Shown: positions 63,216-64,000 of the stretch, one piece after another | How the letters are laid out: every line of letters starts with the position of its first letter | Position numbering within the stretch: the stretch's first letter is position 1 | From: Leptodactylus fallax | Taxonomy: Eukaryota; Chordata; Amphibia; Anura; Leptodactylidae | NCBI GenBank assembly: GCA_947044405.1 | Contig: CAMRHE010000329.1 | Location: forward strand, 1,535,001-1,599,000 | Direction of reading: 5' to 3' | DNA length: 64,000 nt | The notes under the pieces: model-generated | Database searches by the model: none | Told to the model about the DNA's origin: nothing | Seen by the model: the letters and a program-made list of their open reading frames with translations, nothing else | Program-made: the position numbers and the translations under genes

Positions 63216-63700
63216 ATGGTGGAAAGTAATGAGAGAAGAGAAGGAGGACATGGAGGAGAGAGATGAGAGAGAGGAGGACATGGAGGAGAGAGAGGAGGAC
63301 ATGGGGAGAGAGGTGTGAGAGAGAGGAGGACATGGAGGAGAGAGAGGTGAGAGAGAGGGAGGACATGGAGGAGAGAGAGGGAGAGAGAGGACATGGAGGA
63401 GAGAGAGGTGTGAGAGAGAGGAGGACATGGAGGAGAGAGAGAGGTGTGAGAGAGAGGAGGACATGGAGGAGAGAGAGAGGTGTGAGAGAGAGGAGGACAT
63501 GGAGGAGAGAGAGGTGTGAGAGAGAGGAGGACATGGAGGAGAGAGAGAGGTGTGAGAGAGAGGAGGACATGGAGGAGAGAGAGAGGAGGACATGGAGGAG
63601 AGAGAGGAGGACATGGAGGAGAGAGAGGAGGACATGGAGGAGAGAGAAGTGTGAGAGAGAGGAGGACATGGAGGAGAGAGAGGAGGACATGGGGGCACCC
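63216..63700. repeat. GA-rich minisatellite, copy B
   Basis: Same unit as 26420-27290, about half as long. Open frames in both strands are artefacts of the repeat. Confidence 0.95.
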
Positions 63701-64000
63701 CATACAGTACGGCCTCCATATTATGCCACTATATAGTAGTGTGAGGGATGCAGCTTGTGCCTGTGGCCATCCTGACATTCCTTTCTCCCAGAGCTCATCC
63801 CGCTCCATTGCTGAAAACTTATCTGTGATGGGATGAAACTTCTTCTTCGTGCCTTATCCAATAGTTATATGCTAAAGCTTATGTGACAGGTTTTTACCCA
63901 ATGATGTTATGTTAATTATACTAATTGCACCTTCTCTTTGTCTCTGCAATGTATAACCACACCTACAATGTATAGAAACCTCACTATCCTCCATTATAGA
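63701..64000. other. Right part of the duplicated block, runs off the window
   Basis: Matches 27296-27590 with scattered differences (CATACAGTACGGCCTCCATA, TAGTGTGAGGGATGCAGC). No gene was recognised, and the duplication continues past the window edge. Confidence 0.7.

Overview
The window is eukaryotic nuclear DNA from a transposon-rich vertebrate genome, most likely a frog. The main evidence is a spliced minus-strand C2H2 zinc-finger gene with the frog-type layout: short LTLEIIY/LLTGE boxes (the FAX type known from Xenopus finger proteins), then a KRAB-like box, then a TGEKP-linked finger array. The repeats also fit an amphibian: Tc1, hAT, DIRS, Rex1/CR1-like, L2 and L1/Tx1 families, and LTR elements of the Gmr1 type. 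No bacterial operons, rRNA genes or CRISPR arrays were seen, and the species cannot be named from this sequence.

Layout. 1-2247: Ty3/gypsy pol, an L1 tail and a Tc1 copy, all minus strand. 2367-6462: a complete LTR retrotransposon with 5-bp target duplications but no reverse transcriptase. 6463-9350: minisatellites, a hAT-like transposase fragment and a long inverted repeat. 10600-13565: remains of a DIRS element, broken by a minisatellite and a hAT MITE. 13568-19330: the one apparently intact host gene, a FAX-KRAB-zinc-finger gene with six coding exons in consistent phase and a CRE/GC-box promoter region. 20229-26124: a hAT-like piece, a tRNA-type SINE with an L2-like tail and two full-length dead Tc1 elements. 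26283-27742: a GA-rich minisatellite block. 27743-32691: a complete but decayed Gmr1-type LTR element with integrase before reverse transcriptase. 34600-37190: endogenous retrovirus pol and L1 fragments. 37750-42171: an unfamiliar cysteine-rich minus-strand gene or transposon gene, split by two insertions. 42540-48700: gypsy, satellite, Rex1-like and L1 pieces. 48712-56560: a second, broken copy of the zinc-finger locus. 56563-63060: a minisatellite holding an L2 element, which in turn holds a second copy of the pol-less LTR element. 63071-64000: the second copy of the 26.3-27.7 kb block.

The large-scale structure is a segmental duplication. About 13.57-27.66 kb and 48.71-64.0 kb carry the same landmarks in the same order and orientation: finger exon, KRAB exon, promoter and GA-rich block. 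Each copy later received its own insertions. Copy A is an intact predicted gene. Copy B has lost two exons, has a broken FAX exon and stops early in its finger array. Several insertions can be ordered from target duplications and from the empty site in the other copy. I see no new multi-gene system. The least familiar items are the split cysteine-rich gene, the pol-less LTR family, a 57-bp palindrome split by Tc1, and a 30-bp repeat module shared by hAT-type elements with different ends.
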